Below, in pieces: positions 23,936 to 26,691 of a DNA stretch of 26,691 nucleotides; position 1 is the stretch's first letter; every line of letters begins with the position of its first letter. The notes under the pieces were generated by a model, which had not been told where the DNA came from, did not search any database, and worked only from the letters and a program-made list of their open reading frames with translations. Location: the NCBI GenBank assembly GCA_905200615.1, contig CAJKLB010000033.1:1-26691 (forward strand), given 5' to 3'. The translations under genes and the position numbers were made by a program. Origin of the DNA: an uncultured Selenomonadales bacterium (GTDB lineage: Bacteria > Bacillota > Clostridia > Christensenellales > QALW01).

Positions 23936-24421
23936 TTACGCCTTTTCCTCTTCTATCGTAACCTTTTTGATTACCTGATCCTCCAAAGGTCTGTCCGCGT
24001 AGCCGCAAGGCGTTTGGGCGATTTCATCCAATGTTTCAAAGCCTTCCGTCATCCGGCCGAAAGCGGCATACTGTCCGTCAAGATGAGGCGCGTCGGCATG
24101 CATGATAAAAAACTGTGAGCCGGCCGAATTGGGATCCATGGCCCGAGCCATGGAAATCACGCCACGCACATGCTTGATAGGATTCTCTACTCCGTTGGCT
24201 TTAAATTCCCCCTTAATACAGTATCCGGGGCCGCCGGTACCAGTGCCGGTAGGATCTCCTCCCTGGATCATAAAACCCGATATAACGCGGTGAAAAATTA
24301 CATCCTCATAAAAGTCTTGCCGGGCAAGTTTTACAAAATTCTTCACCGTAAGCGGTGCGGCGTTTTCGTCCAGCTCAAACACCATTTTTTTGCCGTTTTT
24401 CATTTCAATTGTTGCTTTCAT
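23936..24421 (-). CDS. Peptidyl-prolyl cis-trans isomerase, cyclophilin type
   Basis: 161 residues, a single cytoplasmic cyclophilin domain without a signal peptide; it speeds proline isomerisation during folding. The active-site pattern is intact: FHRVISGFMIQGGDPTGTG (catalytic Arg in FHR), then SMARAMDPNSAGSQFFIMH and LDGQYAAFGRMTEG, where many cyclophilins have a Trp-His instead. The start lies one base after the ricT stop, with GAGGATTGAA as ribosome site inside the ricT end, so it is the last gene of the darA-holB-ricT unit. PpiB is the usual name for bacterial members. Confidence 0.94.
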   Translation of the reverse strand: MKATIEMKNGKKMVFELDENAAPLTVKNFVKLARQDFYEDVIFHRVISGFMIQGGDPTGTGTGGPGYCIKGEFKANGVENPIKHVRGVISMARAMDPNSAGSQFFIMHADAPHLDGQYAAFGRMTEGFETLDEIAQTPCGYADRPLEDQVIKKVTIEEEKA

Positions 24422-24422
24422 T

Positions 24423-25298
24423 TCAATCCTCCAAATTTTTTACATCTTCCGATTCCTGTTCTTCTTTTTTGTCTCCGCCTTTTTTGGGAACTTTTAATAC
24501 CTTTACTTCCGTATAAGGATATTCACGCAATTCAATCTGATCTCCTGCATGAATCATAACCTTTACCTTTTCGGTCAGTACATTTACTTCCTGTATCCGT
24601 CCCTGCCCGTCAGCTGTACGCACCTCAGCATTAACGGGAGGCATTTTTTTATGAGCCTGTTCGTAATAGCTTTGTTCATATTTTAAGCAACACATCAATC
24701 TTCCGCAAAGACCGCTTATTTTTGAAGGGTTCAATGAAAGGCCCTGTTCTTTGGCCATTTTAATTGATACCGGCTGAAATCCGCCTAAAAATCGACTGCA
24801 GCAGCAAGGCTGTCCGCAGGGGCCCAGACCGCCTAACATTTTGGTTTCATCCCGAACGCCTACTTGCCGCAATTCAATCCGGGTATGGAAAGTTGAGGCC
24901 AATTCTTTTACAAGTTCACGAAAATCTACCCGTCCCTCAGAGGTAAAATAAAATACGGCCTTGGCACAATCAAACGTATATTCCACACGGATAAATTTCA
25001 TATCCAGCTTATAGCTTTGCGCTTTACTATCCGCGATTCCTAACGCTTTATCCTCTTTCGCTTGATTTTCCTGCAACTTTTTTCTATCTGCCTCAGTGGC
25101 TACCCGTATAATTTTTTTCAGCGGCGCTACAATTTGTTCCGGCGGTATATTTTTGGTTCCCACCGTAACATTTCCATATTCAACGCCTTGTGCCGTCTCT
25201 ACAATAACGCCTTCGCCGGCAGCTATTTTCATTTCGCAAGGATCAAAATAATAGGTTTTTCCCGTATTTCTGAACCTTACACCGATTACCTTTGCCAT
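24423..25298 (-). CDS. ricT: PSP1-domain regulatory iron-sulfur protein RicT (YaaT)
   Basis: 291 residues. RicT with RicA and RicF forms the Y-complex, which in B. subtilis affects RNase Y-dependent mRNA maturation, sporulation and biofilm formation and carries 4Fe-4S clusters. It shows the PSP1 core YKLDMKFIRVEYTFDCAKAV, FYFTSEGRVDFRELVKELA and the cysteine clusters GPCGQPCCCSRF and SGLCGRLMCCLKYE, all intact. The C-terminal tail is Lys/Glu-rich and disordered. AAGGCGG precedes the ATG, and the gene overlaps the holB end by 13 bases. The order holB-ricT is the standard Firmicutes arrangement. RicA and RicF are not in this window. Confidence 0.93.
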   Translation of the reverse strand: MAKVIGVRFRNTGKTYYFDPCEMKIAAGEGVIVETAQGVEYGNVTVGTKNIPPEQIVAPLKKIIRVATEADRKKLQENQAKEDKALGIADSKAQSYKLDMKFIRVEYTFDCAKAVFYFTSEGRVDFRELVKELASTFHTRIELRQVGVRDETKMLGGLGPCGQPCCCSRFLGGFQPVSIKMAKEQGLSLNPSKISGLCGRLMCCLKYEQSYYEQAHKKMPPVNAEVRTADGQGRIQEVNVLTEKVKVMIHAGDQIELREYPYTEVKVLKVPKKGGDKKEEQESEDVKNLED

Positions 25299-26191
25299 TT
25301 TGTTCCGCCTTTCACCAACGCATACGCAAGCTCTTCTGTAATAAGCCCGTTATTGACATTTTTCTTTTTTGCCGCTTGTGCTTCCGCTAAAGCTTTCAGC
25401 CTCTCCAGCGTCCGCGCATTATGCGTGCTTTTTAAGTTTTCAAACAGCTTTTGTTCCAATATCTGTGTTAAAAGCAAACAGTTTTCTTTTTCCAGAATTT
25501 GTGCCGCTCTCGGTACGGTAAGAGTGCCGTCAAGCCCGGAAATCAGTTCTTGCGCGATGCCGTAAATCCGTATCAGCTCCTCGTCCGTAACCAGTGCGAT
25601 GGCGGTGCCGATGTTTCCGCCGCTCTCCCGCGCCGCCTGTTCGTTGCGGCTGTTTTGCGGAAAAAGCCGTTCTAACTGCTGCAGAATAAGCTGCTTGTCG
25701 AACCCGTTCAAACGCAGTTTTCTGCATCGGGAACGCACTGTGGGCAGCAGCTGAAGTGAATTTTCCGCCAGCAAAAAAAACACAACAGAAGCCGGGGGCT
25801 CCTCCAGTGTTTTTAAAAGCGCGTTCTGCGCCTGTTCATTGGCAAGATGAAAATCTTGGATCACATAAATTTTTGCTCCGCCTTCGTAAGGGGTTTCATA
25901 TACCGTAGAAATCACTTGCCGTACCAGATCAACCTTAAAAATATTTTTTTCCGGTTTTATAATATGTACATCGGGGTGAACGCCCTCTAACACCTTTCGG
26001 CAAGCGGCACAGGCAAAGCATGGCTTCTCCTGTGCCGTACACAGCATTGTACAAGCGGCGGCCATTGCAAAGGACTTTTTGCCGATACCGTCAGGACCTT
26101 CCAACAGATATGCGTGACTACCTTTTCCTTTGACAATAGCTTTACTCTCTGCCAAAAAGCACGCAGAAGAGCGTGTTAAAAATAAATCCAT
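25286..26191 (-). CDS. holB: DNA polymerase III subunit delta'
   Basis: 301 residues, an AAA+ clamp-loader subunit that helps load the beta clamp. It shows the P-loop LLEGPDGIGKKS (about 29-40), a zinc-binding cluster (LCTAQEKPCFACAAC), IYVIQDFHLANEQAQNALLK, TLEEPPASVVFFLL (Walker B/sensor area) and the SRC motif in TVRSRCRKL. The start is ATG 26191, sharing one base with the darA stop (TGATG); a TTG one codon earlier is also possible. The protein is at the short end for the family but no motif is missing. Confidence 0.93.
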   Translation of the reverse strand: MDLFLTRSSACFLAESKAIVKGKGSHAYLLEGPDGIGKKSFAMAAACTMLCTAQEKPCFACAACRKVLEGVHPDVHIIKPEKNIFKVDLVRQVISTVYETPYEGGAKIYVIQDFHLANEQAQNALLKTLEEPPASVVFFLLAENSLQLLPTVRSRCRKLRLNGFDKQLILQQLERLFPQNSRNEQAARESGGNIGTAIALVTDEELIRIYGIAQELISGLDGTLTVPRAAQILEKENCLLLTQILEQKLFENLKSTHNARTLERLKALAEAQAAKKKNVNNGLITEELAYALVKGGTKWQR

Positions 26192-26523
26192 CAATACTTT
26201 TTAAATTCCTCTACCGAAAGCACAAACACGGTGGCGCCGCCGATCATAATTTCTATATTAGAATGGCCCGCCGCACTGATAGAAGCGTCAAACGCGCCGA
26301 TATTGGAATTGATAACCTGTTTCCGGCTTTTACAAATTCCCTCAATAAACTCAAGACAGTGCTTCATTTTTTCATCCTCTACCCCCACAAGCAGCGTGGT
26401 ATTGCCCGAACGCAAAAATCCGCCGGTGGTGGCAAGTTTTGTTACACCGTAGCCCTCCTTCATAAGCGCGCTTACAAGGCGGCCGGCATCTTCGTCCTGA
26501 ACGATAGCAATAATCAGTTTCAT
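26191..26523 (-). CDS. darA: Cyclic-di-AMP receptor of the PII-like family
   Basis: 110 residues, a PII-fold trimer that binds cyclic di-AMP (DarA/PstA, formerly YaaQ). The family signature is complete: MKLIIAIVQDEDAGRLVSAL at the start, TKLATTGGFLRSGNTTLLVG (about 28-47, nucleotide-binding T-loop region) and IGGATVFVLSVEEFKKY at the end. GGAGGGCGAG lies about 10 bases upstream of the ATG. It is first in the operon with holB, ricT and ppiB; tmk, often the preceding gene in Firmicutes, is absent, and a promoter directly precedes darA instead. The downstream targets of this receptor are not established. Confidence 0.95.
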   Translation of the reverse strand: MKLIIAIVQDEDAGRLVSALMKEGYGVTKLATTGGFLRSGNTTLLVGVEDEKMKHCLEFIEGICKSRKQVINSNIGAFDASISAAGHSNIEIMIGGATVFVLSVEEFKKY

Positions 26524-26577
26524 TTAGAACTCGCCCTCCATTCTATTTCTTTATTTATTGTTGCTTTTGTTTTTATT

Positions 26578-26606
26578 ATTATACTACAAGCAAACCTTTT
26601 TTGCAA
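26578..26606 (-). promoter_or_regulatory. Promoter of the darA-holB-ricT-ppiB operon
   Basis: TTGCAA (26606-26601), a 17-base spacer and TATAAT (26583-26578) on the minus strand. The transcript would start near 26571, giving a leader of about 48 nt before the darA ATG. Confidence 0.75.
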
Positions 26607-26650
26607 TAGTGGCTTTAAAAATAATCGGTTTTCCGCTGTATGTGTTACAA

Positions 26651-26691
26651 TGATGAGTGACAGAAGAAAAAAAGAGCAGCGAATAGAAGAG
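26651..26691 (+). CDS. Possible start of a plus-strand gene running off the right edge
   Basis: The last bases read MMSDRRKKEQRIEE in an open frame. There is no convincing ribosome binding site before the tandem ATGs. The fragment is too short to identify, and it could be noncoding. Confidence 0.15.

Overview
The window reads as a chromosomal segment of a low-to-mid GC Clostridia member (Firmicutes). I would guess Oscillospirales or a relative, but the sequence alone does not fix this. The grounds are the gene order rimP-nusA-rnpM-ylxQ-infB-rbfA-nrnA-truB-ribF, the darA-holB-ricT order, strong AGGAGG-type ribosome binding sites, TTGACA/TATAAT-like promoters and Gram-positive surface-protein architecture. 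No tRNA, rRNA, CRISPR array, transposase or phage gene was recognised.

Layout, left to right. (1) 1-3769: the 3' part of an ABC-2-type permease running in from the left edge, a family 2 glycosyltransferase with its own promoter, and a convergent secreted protein (signal peptide, beta-sandwich-like ectodomain, Pro/Thr/Glu linker, C-terminal membrane anchor). A bidirectional terminator separates the last two. (2) 4097-7862: a compact four-gene exporter cassette (permease, permease, ATPase, large lipoprotein) behind a clear promoter. (3) 7935-15837: the nusA-infB operon, nine genes with overlaps or gaps of at most 14 nt. Its leader carries a terminator-like hairpin just before rimP. (4) 15838-16274: a gene-poor stretch with what looks like a decayed gene end. 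(5) 16275-18856: an FAD oxidoreductase with a C-terminal Rieske domain, divergent from a tocopherol-cyclase-like gene that is broken by a frameshift in an A8 run. (6) 18875-20224: cysK on the minus strand, with two overlapping promoters and a leader of about 200 nt predicted to form four consecutive hairpins. (7) 20569-23313: a single-gene GH116 glycosidase unit with promoter and terminator. (8) 23314-23935: a gene-poor stretch. (9) 23936-26606: a minus-strand operon, darA-holB-ricT-ppiB.

Functionally the core is housekeeping: ribosome maturation, transcription elongation, translation initiation, tRNA pseudouridylation, FMN/FAD synthesis, DNA replication clamp loading and c-di-AMP sensing. 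The accessory genes are the exporter cassette, the surface protein, GH116, the Rieske oxidoreductase and the broken tocopherol-cyclase-like gene. I do not see a clearly new multi-gene system. The items most worth a second look are the structured cysK leader, the homopolymer frameshift in the tocopherol-cyclase-like gene, the exporter cassette with its unassigned 462-residue lipoprotein, and the hairpin in the nusA operon leader.
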